NCBI GenBank assembly: GCA_031255115.1
Contig: JAIRTD010000300.1
Span: 1-8,061, forward strand
Direction: 5' to 3'
From: Spirochaetaceae bacterium
GTDB taxonomy: Bacteria; Spirochaetota; Spirochaetia; Treponematales; Breznakiellaceae
DNA: 8,061 bases
A model generated the notes under the pieces. The model had not been told where the DNA came from. It searched no databases and was given only the letters and a program-made list of their open reading frames with translations. This document shows, piece by piece, positions 1-6,050 of the stretch. Every line of letters starts with the position of its first letter. Within the stretch, counting starts at the first letter, position 1. Both the position numbers and the translations under genes were made by a program.

Positions 1-105
1 ATTTTGCACCTGTTGTTCCAGGATTTGGTCAATACGGGGACGCTCCAGGTAAATTTGATTCCCCGGCGCTAACGGCATACTACTATGAATAAACTGTTCT
101 GGCAC
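1..105 (-). CDS. N-terminus of probable MalT-like LuxR-family transcriptional regulator (partial)
   Basis: Only the first 35 codons are in the window; the gene continues past the left edge. It starts at a GTG (103-105) preceded by AAGG seven bases upstream on the minus strand; an in-frame ATG at 76-78 is the alternative start. The visible protein contains the stretch IYLERPRIDQILEQQVQN. From family knowledge, this resembles the segment just before the Walker A loop in large MalT-type (STAND ATPase) LuxR regulators, where a 'L-RPRL-LL' motif precedes the AAA-like ATPase domain. No ATPase or HTH residue is visible, so the assignment rests on this short motif plus a strong dedicated promoter. 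If correct, it would be an ATP- and ligand-dependent activator. It is transcribed away from the HD-GYP gene's end, after a stem-loop, and is probably a separate unit. Confidence 0.5.
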   Translation of the reverse strand, partial: MPEQFIHSSMPLAPGNQIYLERPRIDQILEQQVQN

Positions 106-193
106 TTTTTTTCCTTAAAAAATTTAAAAATACCCGTAGAATCAACAACAGAGCCAGTTAGTGCTATTTTAACACATGATGTATTATTTTAAG

Positions 194-222
194 ATAATAA
201 TCCCAAAACAAGGGGCTGTCAA
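194..222 (-). promoter_or_regulatory. Sigma70-type promoter for the partial LuxR-like gene
   Basis: On the minus strand a perfect -35 box TTGACA (217-222) is followed after exactly 17 bases by TATTAT (194-199), five of six matches to the -10 consensus. Transcription would begin near 187 and give a leader of about 80 bases to the GTG at 105. The leader contains an imperfect palindrome at 161-175 (GTGTTA-AAA-TAGCAC on the minus strand, one G-T pair), which could be an operator or small stem. Seen in sequence; activity is inferred. Confidence 0.75.
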
Positions 223-278
223 TGCGCTAATTGAAATTTGACTAAAAAACTCAAGTATAAAAATAATCCAAGCCCAAG

Positions 279-324
279 GGCACGGAAGGCAAAAAAACTG
301 TCCTTTTTTGCCATATTCTGTGCC
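279..324 (-). terminator. Long stem-loop after the HD-GYP gene, probable terminator
   Basis: An inner perfect 9-bp stem (288-296 with 304-312) has a 7-base loop. It is extended by a 9-bp outer stem (279-287 with 316-324, one G-T pair) across a 3-base bulge. It begins 38 bases after the HD-GYP stop codon on the minus strand and lies upstream of the next promoter, so it fits a transcription end or insulation point. The U-run on the minus strand is inside the inner stem (TTTTTT), not cleanly after it, so its mode of action is uncertain. Apart from the promoter at 194-222, I see nothing else in 106-361. Confidence 0.5.
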
Positions 325-361
325 GTCGCGCCTGGTTTTTCGTATGTCTCTATGCTAAAGG

Positions 362-1498
362 CTAGGCTGTTTCTTTAAGGGAATCAGCAGACGCCTTGGG
401 CTTTAACTTGTTTTGCAGCGCGGCGTTACAATGTTCGGCAACCAGGGCAAACTGGGGCGCCAGCTCCCGGAACAGATCCACCAATACCGGATCGAAGTGG
501 GTTTCCCGGCCTTCGATGATGATACGTTCCGCTTCCTGGGTGCTGAGGGGCTGTTTGTAGGGCCGCACGGCAATGAGGGCGTCATAGACATCGGCTATGG
601 CCATGAGCCGCCCCTGAAGGGGAATAATGGAATTCCGCAATCCCCGCGGATACCCCGAACCGTCCCACTTTTCATGGTGGGTTCCGGCAAACAGTTTTGC
701 GTGGTGGAGAAAATCATTGTCCGCGTTTGTCTTCATAATGCCTTCTATCGCCGACTCTCCAATGGCCGCGTGAGTCTTCATAATCCCAAATTCCTCGGCG
801 GTGAGTTTTCCCGGCTTATTGAGAATGGCGTCGCTGATGGCAATCTTGCCCACGTCGTGGAGCTGGGCCGACGGAATAAGGAATTCAAGATTCCAGGCCG
901 ACACTTCTTCCCAGTAGATTTTTTCGGCCAAAAGTTTATCCACCAAAAGTTTCAGGTAGCTCTGGGTGCGCTCAATGTGTCCTCCGGTTACATCGTCCCG
1001 GAATTCAACCATTTCCGTTACCGCGCTCAATACTGAATTTTGAAGCGCCACTACCTGCCTGGTCCGGGTTTGCACCATTTGCTGCAAATTGTCGTTGTAG
1101 TCCTGCAGGGCCGTCTGCTGCTGCCGTATGAGCAGATGGTTTTCTATGCGTTTTAAAAGCAACGGCGGCGAAAACGGTTTGGAGATATAGTCTATGGCGC
1201 CCAGATTTAAGCCCTGAAGCTCGCTTCCCGGATCGTTCCGCGCGGTAAGAAAGATAACCGGAATATCCCTGGTGTTTTTGTCGGCCTTGAGTTTTTCGAG
1301 GGCCTCGTACCCGTTCATCTCCGGCATCTCAATGTCCAAAAGAATCAAATCAGGCGTTATCTTTTTTAGCAGTTCAAAAAGTTTGGCGCCTGAGGGCATG
1401 GAAAAAATATCGTAGTATTCCCTTAGCATAGTTTTCCCGGCGGTCAGGTTAGCCATATTATCGTCAACCAAAAAAATTACCTGTCGTCCGTTTTTCAT
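362..1498 (-). CDS. Response regulator with HD-GYP domain (predicted c-di-GMP phosphodiesterase)
   Basis: A 378-residue cytoplasmic protein in two parts. Residues about 6-125 form a receiver: acidic pair D12-D13, phospho-acceptor D55 in LLLDIEMPEMNG, T85, and K107 in SKPF. A coiled linker (about 126-155) leads to an HD-GYP domain (about 160-365) with its signature residues in order: H174 in GGHIERT, H214-D215 in HDVGKIAI, H243, HH-E-DGSGYP at 274-284, and D303 in ADVYDAL. HD-GYP proteins hydrolyse c-di-GMP to pGpG or GMP at a metal centre. All ligands I can check are present, so activity is expected. The start is ATG at 1496-1498, with AGGAGA six bases upstream; a longer reading from a TTG at 1549 lacks a ribosome site and is rejected. 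The gene lies 116 bases downstream of the hybrid kinase on the same strand, which makes it the likely output of that phosphorelay. There is no separate DNA-binding domain. Confidence 0.93.
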   Translation of the reverse strand: MKNGRQVIFLVDDNMANLTAGKTMLREYYDIFSMPSGAKLFELLKKITPDLILLDIEMPEMNGYEALEKLKADKNTRDIPVIFLTARNDPGSELQGLNLGAIDYISKPFSPPLLLKRIENHLLIRQQQTALQDYNDNLQQMVQTRTRQVVALQNSVLSAVTEMVEFRDDVTGGHIERTQSYLKLLVDKLLAEKIYWEEVSAWNLEFLIPSAQLHDVGKIAISDAILNKPGKLTAEEFGIMKTHAAIGESAIEGIMKTNADNDFLHHAKLFAGTHHEKWDGSGYPRGLRNSIIPLQGRLMAIADVYDALIAVRPYKQPLSTQEAERIIIEGRETHFDPVLVDLFRELAPQFALVAEHCNAALQNKLKPKASADSLKETA

Positions 1499-1520
1499 AA
1501 TCTTCTCCTGTCTAAAATGG

Positions 1521-1555
1521 CCTTGTTTAATAACCCGGTTGGTTGTCAAACAAGG
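1521..1555. repeat. Inverted repeat CCTTGTTT / AAACAAGG before the HD-GYP gene
   Basis: Perfect 8-bp arms (1521-1528 and 1548-1555) are separated by 19 bases. A smaller AACC/GGTT pair (1532-1535 and 1541-1544) lies inside. It sits between the kinase terminator hairpin and the ribosome site of the HD-GYP gene, so it could be an operator or an mRNA stem in that leader. The right arm overlaps a TTGACA on the minus strand (1544-1549) that has no good -10 box at 16-18 bases. Confidence 0.45.
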
Positions 1556-1576
1556 ACGGCGTTAGCCGCAAAACAA

Positions 1577-1601
1577 GCTGTCCGGGAAACTCCCGGACAG
1601 C
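1577..1601 (-). terminator. Rho-independent terminator of the hybrid kinase gene
   Basis: A perfect 11-bp GC-rich stem GCTGTCCGGGA / TCCCGGACAGC has a 3-base loop. It lies 13 bases after the kinase stop codon and is followed on the minus strand by TTGTTTTG. The stem is strong and the tail moderately U-rich. It may stop or attenuate transcription into the downstream HD-GYP gene. Its right arm shares CGGACAGC with two other hairpins in this window (4834-4863, 5536-5569). Confidence 0.75.
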
Positions 1602-1614
1602 CACACCTCCTTCT

Positions 1615-4461
1615 TTATGCCTCAACAAGCAGTATTTCCTCCATTATTTGAGGCATAAGCCGTTCCATTATTTTGTCAAATTCAGACTGATCAATTTGTT
1701 CTCTCAGCCAGAGAACCAGATCAGCGTCCAGTTCATAGACGTACTGTTCCAGTTCTTCCATGGCGCGGTCCATTTCGCTCATGTCAAAATTCTCCGCTGC
1801 GGTCCGTACCCTGGCGAGCAGGTCCGGATCCGGCGCAGCCTTGCGGGGCTTTTGAATTTTTTCTTCCAGCGCCTCAAGGAGGCCTGTCAGTTCAGCGATG
1901 AACCGTGCGGAAGCTTCGATAAACTTTTGATTTTCCGCTTTGACAAAATCCGCGTTATCTGCCTTGGCAGCGTGTTCAAGCTGTTCTGCCTGCCGCCCGA
2001 TGCGGTCTGCAGAAATACCGTAGCTTGAACCCTTGATACCGTGTACGGTAATGGCGTACTCAGGGAGCGAACCGGTGTTCTCCGCCGCCCCAAGCAGAGC
2101 CGGGGTATGAATCACATAGGAGCGCAGGGATTCCATGTAGGCCTTTCCGTCTCCGCCAAAGCGTTCCAGCCCCTTTTCCGCATCGAGCCCTTCCACACAG
2201 GCGCTCCTGATGAGTTCGGCGATACGGTCTTCGGCCTCCTTGTCCCGGGCATACGCCTCGGCGTCTTTTTCGGAAATCCTGCTTTCCGCGTCAAGGCCCA
2301 GTTCTTTCTCCAGTTTTTTGTCCCTGACCCAGCGGTTAATCGCGTCGTTCATCTTCATGATGTCGATGGGCTTGGTAAGAAAATCCTGGAACCCGTTGTT
2401 GAGGAACAGTGTTTCGTTGCCGACAATCGCGTTAGCCGTAAGGGCGATGATGGGTACGGTTCTGGCATAGTCGCTGTCAATTTCGGTTCTGATAATATGT
2501 ACCGCCTCAAGGCCGTCCATGCCGGGCATCATGTGATCCATAAAAATCGCGTTATACCTGGTCTCTCCTTTCCGCACCAGTTCTATCGCTTTCTGCCCGC
2601 TTTCGGCGCAGTCCACCGTCATGCTGTAGGGTTTAAGGATGCCCCGGGCAAGGTCCAGATTGGTGGCCACGTCGTCGACAACCAGCACCCTGGCATAGGG
2701 AATACGGGCCCGTACAAGCTGCCTGTTCCTGTCCTGGCGGGCCATGATATAGCGGAATTCCGTGAGGTTCGCCGCAAGTTCCCTGCCGATAACGGCCTCG
2801 CTGATAAAGCCCTGGAGTATACGCACGGTAAAGGTCGTTCCCTTGCCGTACTCACTGATAACGGAGATAGTCCCGTTCATCATCTCGACCATACGCTTGG
2901 TAATGGCAAGCCCAAGACCGGAGCCTTCAATATGACGGTTGCTCCTGGTGTCAACCTGGTTGTACTCGCCAAAGAGTTTGCCTATATCCTCTTGCCGTAT
3001 ACCTATGCCGGTATCCGAAACAGCACAGTCCATCCATATCCCCACATCGTCCCTTTCGCAGCGCATGCGGAGAACCACTTCTCCTTCCTTGGTGTACTTA
3101 AAGGCATTGGAAAGCAGATTGTTAAGTATCTGTTTTATCCGCAGTTCGTCGCCAAAAAGCCGGGCCGGCAGATTCTCGTCAATGTCCAGCTTAAAAACAA
3201 TGGGCTTGCTGCCTATACGCACAATGTTAAGCACAACCGTATCGTTAAGCAGGCTGGGTATATCGTAATCAACCGGAACCAGTTCGAATTTTCCTGATTC
3301 AATTTTGGAAATATCAAGGATATCATTGATAAGCCCCAAAAGCGTTACGCCCGAACTGTAAATCTTTTCGAGATTTTCTTTGGTCTCGGCAGGATAGACC
3401 GACTCGTCTTCTTTTTCTTTTCCCAGTTCCAGTTCGGCAAAACCAATGATGGCGTTAAGGGGAGTACGCATCTCGTGACTCATATTGGCAAGGAAATGAC
3501 TCTTTGCTTCTGACGCTGATTCGGCGACCAGGGCAAGCTCCTTGACTTTTGCAAAGGGCCGGGCAATGGAACCGGAGGCAAAGAACGCGGCAAGAATACC
3601 CAGACCAAGGAACACCGCGCCTGAAATCAAAAAGGCATGCGCAACCTGGGAGATGGGGCTCTCACTGACAGGACAAACCACACCCAGAGACCAGCCGTTG
3701 GTTCCGCTGATGGGACGGAACGCGCAGATACGGAGCACCCCTCCGTAGTTGTATTTGCCGACGCCGGTTTCGCCCTGAACCATGCGGGAAAAAACGTCGG
3801 CCATGTTGCGGAATTCAAGACCTGTTTCCGCCTGCTTGATGTAATTGCGGCGCTCGTAAACCAGGTTGGGCCTCATATTGGCAATCATCACCCCTTCATG
3901 ATCAAGGGCAAAAATATTTCCCGAATCCCATATTCTGAACGCGGCCAATACATCGCTTATCACCGCCCCGGGCAGACTCACCACCATAGTCCTGCTATCC
4001 TCAAGAGGCAGCCAGAAACGCATGATAAAATCCCCGTAGTTGTTATACTGGGTCGTCGACATAACGGTCTCGCCGTTAAGCGCCTTGCGGGCGTTTTCGT
4101 TTTCTCCGATCCGGTAATCAGGCGGCTTAACGCCGTAAGACAGTACCTTGCCTTCTTTGTCAATAATCCCTATGTCAAGATACCCCCCGCCGGCAGCCTC
4201 ATGCATCAGGACTTCTTCGACCTGGGCATCATCCAGACCCCGGCATTTTTCCGCGACCAGCCGCATGCCGGCGCGCAAATGAGCAACCTTCTCCGCGACA
4301 AGCTGCTCGGCAATGATACCTGACACACTCATGTCGTTTTCAATAGTCTTTATAAGATTATGACGAGTTAGCAGTATACCGATAATCACGCTGGCTGCGG
4401 TCATGCCGGCGACTATTGCCGAAATAATTAAAATAACCTTGGTACGAACAGATAGCGACAT
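1615..4461 (-). CDS. Membrane hybrid histidine kinase: Cache sensor-HisKA-HATPase-REC-HPt
   Basis: A 948-residue inner-membrane sensor kinase. TM1 is about residues 8-32. An extracytoplasmic region of about 240 residues resembles a double Cache sensor (DIGIIDKEGKVLSYG, later IFALDHEGVMIAN and PISGTNGWSLGVVCP). TM2 is about 276-297. The linker to the kinase core is only about 25 residues, too short for a full HAMP. HisKA carries H329 in SHEMRTPLNAIIGF. HATPase follows, with N452, DTGIGI (483-488) and GSGLGLAI (513-520). REC holds D596-D597, phospho-acceptor D642 (MDHMMPGMDG) and K697. HPt has H807 in VHGIKGSS. A helical tail of about 70 residues follows HPt. Every catalytic residue of a four-step phosphorelay is present except the final receiver, which the next gene (HD-GYP regulator) can supply. 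The ATG start has a strong AGGAGG five bases upstream. The ligand cannot be read from sequence; Cache domains usually bind small molecules such as amino acids or organic acids. Confidence 0.95.
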   Translation of the reverse strand: MSLSVRTKVILIISAIVAGMTAASVIIGILLTRHNLIKTIENDMSVSGIIAEQLVAEKVAHLRAGMRLVAEKCRGLDDAQVEEVLMHEAAGGGYLDIGIIDKEGKVLSYGVKPPDYRIGENENARKALNGETVMSTTQYNNYGDFIMRFWLPLEDSRTMVVSLPGAVISDVLAAFRIWDSGNIFALDHEGVMIANMRPNLVYERRNYIKQAETGLEFRNMADVFSRMVQGETGVGKYNYGGVLRICAFRPISGTNGWSLGVVCPVSESPISQVAHAFLISGAVFLGLGILAAFFASGSIARPFAKVKELALVAESASEAKSHFLANMSHEMRTPLNAIIGFAELELGKEKEDESVYPAETKENLEKIYSSGVTLLGLINDILDISKIESGKFELVPVDYDIPSLLNDTVVLNIVRIGSKPIVFKLDIDENLPARLFGDELRIKQILNNLLSNAFKYTKEGEVVLRMRCERDDVGIWMDCAVSDTGIGIRQEDIGKLFGEYNQVDTRSNRHIEGSGLGLAITKRMVEMMNGTISVISEYGKGTTFTVRILQGFISEAVIGRELAANLTEFRYIMARQDRNRQLVRARIPYARVLVVDDVATNLDLARGILKPYSMTVDCAESGQKAIELVRKGETRYNAIFMDHMMPGMDGLEAVHIIRTEIDSDYARTVPIIALTANAIVGNETLFLNNGFQDFLTKPIDIMKMNDAINRWVRDKKLEKELGLDAESRISEKDAEAYARDKEAEDRIAELIRSACVEGLDAEKGLERFGGDGKAYMESLRSYVIHTPALLGAAENTGSLPEYAITVHGIKGSSYGISADRIGRQAEQLEHAAKADNADFVKAENQKFIEASARFIAELTGLLEALEEKIQKPRKAAPDPDLLARVRTAAENFDMSEMDRAMEELEQYVYELDADLVLWLREQIDQSEFDKIMERLMPQIMEEILLVEA

Positions 4462-4470
4462 AACACCCTC

Positions 4471-4518
4471 CTATTTAAAAATAGACCCGTTTTGATTATG
4501 ACCCGGTAACGAAGGGTC
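4471..4518 (-). promoter_or_regulatory. Repeat-rich leader of the hybrid kinase gene
   Basis: Immediately before the kinase ribosome site lies a perfect inverted repeat CTATTT-AA-AAATAG (4471-4484) whose edge overlaps the AGGAGG. Next to it are two direct copies of GACCCG, 16 bases apart (4484-4489, 4500-4505), and an inverted GGGTC (4514-4518). These could bind a regulator or fold over the ribosome site. I found no convincing sigma70 promoter on the minus strand here. The function is inferred. Confidence 0.3.
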
Positions 4519-4607
4519 TTTTGATAGTAATCCTAGGAACGATTTATTGGACGAAATACACCCAAAAAAGAAAAACAGTATTTTTTTTAGAAATGTTTCT
4601 GGCCCTG

Positions 4608-4646
4608 TTGCCGGGCCGCAAAGACAAAATATATACGCCTTATAAT
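4608..4646 (+). promoter_or_regulatory. Candidate plus-strand promoter far upstream of the MarC gene
   Basis: TTGCCG (4608-4613) is followed after 16 bases by TATATA (4630-4635), and a perfect TATAAT lies at 4641-4646. Either could serve as a -10 box for plus-strand transcription towards the MarC gene. That would give a leader of over 200 bases. The surrounding 4540-4780 is very AT-rich, so chance matches are likely. Confidence 0.35.
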
Positions 4647-4673
4647 CGTTAAAAATCGTTAAAAATCGTTAAA
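4644..4673. repeat. Three exact tandem copies of AATCGTTAAA
   Basis: The 10-base unit occurs at 4644-4653, 4654-4663 and 4664-4673 without mismatch. An inverted AACGATT is at 4538-4544. A period near one helical turn with phased A-runs suggests curved DNA or a set of binding sites on one face of the helix. It overlaps the TATAAT at 4641-4646. It lies in the 428-base spacer between the divergent kinase and MarC genes; the rest of that spacer is AT-rich, with a small GGCCC/GGGCC stem at 4601-4617. Confidence 0.65.
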
Positions 4674-4814
4674 ATTTGAAAAATTCAGGGAATTTGCGCC
4701 GCATAAACAAAAAATAAAGAAAGATTTTTTTAAGCTGCTTTAAAATTTCAATTTTGAACAAGATCATTTTTGGGAATTTTTTTTGGAAGGCGGGATGTGT
4801 CTCTGTTCCGCATG

Positions 4815-4832
4815 TACGCTATATATAGCGTA
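4815..4832. promoter_or_regulatory. 18-bp perfect palindrome, candidate operator upstream of the MarC gene
   Basis: TACGCTATATATAGCGTA reads the same on both strands. It lies 57 bases before the MarC start and directly abuts the stem-loop at 4834-4860. Its centre is a TATATA that could act as a -10 box, although no good -35 box stands 16-18 bases upstream. A perfect palindrome of this length is typical of a dimeric repressor site. The binding protein is unknown. Confidence 0.45.
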
Positions 4833-4833
4833 A

Positions 4834-4860
4834 GTCCGGGCTGCTTGAAATCACCCGGAC
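4834..4860. repeat. Stem-loop GTCCGGG / CCCGGAC in the MarC leader
   Basis: A perfect 7-bp stem (4834-4840, 4854-4860) encloses a 13-base loop, ending 29 bases before the MarC start. There is no U-run after it on either strand, so it is not a standard terminator. The right arm plus the following AGC gives CGGACAGC (4856-4863), shared with the hairpins at 1577-1601 and 5536-5569. It may influence MarC mRNA stability or translation. Confidence 0.5.
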
Positions 4861-4889
4861 AGCTGGTGTACAGTAGCAGTAAGAGAACT

Positions 4890-5528
4890 ATGGCCGCTGA
4901 TTTTTTTCGTATACTTTTTACCGTGCTTCTTGTGATGGACCCCATAGGGGTGGTTCCCCAGTTCCTCGCCATTACCGCCCACTACGACGAGGCCGCCCGC
5001 AGGCGCATTATTGTCAAGGCCATACTGGCCGCCGGGTGCGTGCTGCTGGTTTTTCTCCTGATAGGTAAACTGCTGCTTGATTTTTTCGGCATCATGCCGG
5101 GGGCTTTTTATATTTCGGGGGGCATACTGTTCTTTCTTATCGCCTTTGAGATGATTTACTCGCGGCCCGGAACCCGAAGCGTGCCCCCTGACGAAGCCCA
5201 GCCGGCCCAGTCCGAGAACGCAGGCATTTCGGTCGCGGTCTTCCCCCTGGCCATACCGCTTATCGCCGGACCGGGGATATTGACCGTGATCATTATGTTT
5301 ATTACCAGCGGCAAAAGCTGGATATATTCGTTTTGCCTCTTGCTTCCGGCGATTCTTATAAGCCTCGCCGTGGCCTTTGTTATTCTCAGGTTCAGTACCC
5401 TGCTCCTCAACTTTCTTGGCGCGATGGGTATTTTTATCATGGAGAAAATTATGGGGCTTATTCTGGCGGGATTTGCGGTGCAGTTTATCTACAACGGCCT
5501 CACGGCGCTGGGCATCATAGGCCGCTAA
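4890..5528 (+). CDS. MarC-family integral membrane protein
   Basis: A 212-residue, very hydrophobic inner-membrane protein, matching the usual MarC length of about 200-220. Segments at roughly 4-27, 41-64, 70-90, 115-138, 145-168 and 184-210 are consistent with six membrane helices. Family landmarks are visible: MDPIGVVPQFLAI (16-28), FYISGGILFFLIAFEM (73-88), PLAIPLIAGPGILT (119-132) and GLILAGFAVQFIYNGL (189-204). The loop at about 91-112 is polar and Pro-rich. MarC proteins were once linked to multiple antibiotic resistance, but that link was not upheld; some members are annotated as amino-acid transporters, and the substrate here is unknown. The ATG at 4890 is chosen because the family N-terminus begins here. 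The frame is open back to 4770, but that extension is not MarC-like. The ribosome site is weak (AAGAGA). It is a single gene, divergent from the kinase and convergent with the HTH gene, in a palindrome- and hairpin-rich context. Confidence 0.9.
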   Translation: MAADFFRILFTVLLVMDPIGVVPQFLAITAHYDEAARRRIIVKAILAAGCVLLVFLLIGKLLLDFFGIMPGAFYISGGILFFLIAFEMIYSRPGTRSVPPDEAQPAQSENAGISVAVFPLAIPLIAGPGILTVIIMFITSGKSWIYSFCLLLPAILISLAVAFVILRFSTLLLNFLGAMGIFIMEKIMGLILAGFAVQFIYNGLTALGIIGR

Positions 5529-5535
5529 AAACCAG

Positions 5536-5569
5536 GCTGCCCGAAAAGGCAAAGCCCGGTTCGGACAGC
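5536..5569 (-). terminator. Terminator hairpin between the convergent MarC and HTH genes
   Basis: On the minus strand the 10-bp stem GCTGTCCGAA / TTCGGGCAGC pairs fully with one G-T. It encloses a 14-base loop that can form an inner GGC-AAA-GCC stem, and is followed by CCTGGTTTTTA. On the plus strand the same stem has a C-A mismatch and no U-run. It therefore most likely ends the HTH transcript (stop at 5616), though it could also serve MarC, whose stop is 7 bases away. A second weaker stem with loop TCTTT (5590-5610 region) lies just after the HTH stop. Confidence 0.7.
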
Positions 5570-5615
5570 TTCGTCAAGCCTGAACAGGCCACAGCAAAGA
5601 GCCGTGGCTGCCGGA

Positions 5616-6032
5616 CTATCTGCCTGAGGGCTTCCTGCCCCTGGTTGTAGTTCCCTTCCGGGCGGTTGCTTTTCTCACCGGTTTGACACGGTTTGCCGGA
5701 CGGCCCCGCCTAAAGGTGATAATCTGGGTTCCGACCTTTGGTTTTTGCGCCCTTTTGATGTTTTTAAGCGCTGCGGACAATTTTGTGTCCTTGGCCGCCT
5801 GGTTGAGATCACAGGCAGTCTGAAGTTCAATCCAGTATTCGGCTGTGTTTCCAAAAAATTTGGCAAGCCGCAGGGCAACCGGAATGGATATCTTCTGCTT
5901 GTTATTAACAATATTGTTCAACTGGGCAGAACTGATACCGATTTCTTTTGCTACTTTTGAGATTGTCAGTTGATACACCGCAAGAAATTCTTTTTTTAAT
6001 ACTTCTCCGGGAATCTGAATTTGCTTGGTCAT
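5616..6032 (-). CDS. HigA/VapI-type HTH protein with basic AT-hook-like tail, no adjacent toxin
   Basis: A 138-residue predicted DNA-binding protein. Residues 1-92 match the HigA/VapI antitoxin fold: PGEVLKKEFL (8-17), an XRE-type helix-turn-helix at about 24-46 (ISKVAKEIGISSAQLNNIVNNK), then the hallmark ALRLAKFFGNTAEYWIELQ (53-71). Typical family members are about 95-110 residues. Here about 45 extra residues, rich in Arg, Lys, Thr and Pro, follow, including RRGRP (108-112) and RGRKP (131-135). These resemble AT-hook minor-groove motifs. The start ATG has AAGGAG five bases upstream. A HigB toxin would normally lie just upstream in the same operon; instead there is a strong promoter ending about 30 bases before the start and no toxin-like frame. 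It may be a solitary antitoxin or a repurposed regulator. Transcription ends at the hairpin at 5536-5569. Confidence 0.88.
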   Translation of the reverse strand: MTKQIQIPGEVLKKEFLAVYQLTISKVAKEIGISSAQLNNIVNNKQKISIPVALRLAKFFGNTAEYWIELQTACDLNQAAKDTKLSAALKNIKRAQKPKVGTQIITFRRGRPANRVKPVRKATARKGTTTRGRKPSGR

Positions 6033-6050
6033 GAATACTCCTTAATCATA

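Noticed and set aside
413..1036. Plus-strand frame of 207 codons
   Set aside because: Antisense to the HD-GYP domain coding sequence; a shadow of codon bias.
1544..1549. TTGACA on the minus strand as a promoter for the HD-GYP gene
   Set aside because: No acceptable -10 box stands 16-18 bases downstream; the match overlaps the inverted-repeat arm and may be coincidental.
1527..1604. 25-codon minus-strand frame from a GTG next to AAGGAGGTG
   Set aside because: The ribosome site overlaps or touches the start codon, leaving no usable spacing, and the frame runs through the terminator hairpin.
2041..3297. Plus-strand frame of 418 codons
   Set aside because: It lies wholly antisense to the hybrid kinase, whose catalytic motifs are intact. 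The translated product shows no recognisable domain and has no ribosome site.
4601..4617. GGCCC-N7-GGGCC stem as a terminator
   Set aside because: The stem is only 5 bp and no U-run follows on either strand.
4770..4889. 40-residue N-terminal extension of the MarC frame
   Set aside because: It runs through the palindrome and stem-loop, has no homology-like hydrophobic pattern, and the family N-terminus fits the ATG at 4890.
4851..5552. Minus-strand frame of 233 codons
   Set aside because: Antisense to the MarC gene and rich in His, Lys and Gly as expected for the reverse of hydrophobic codons; it also runs through the terminator hairpin.
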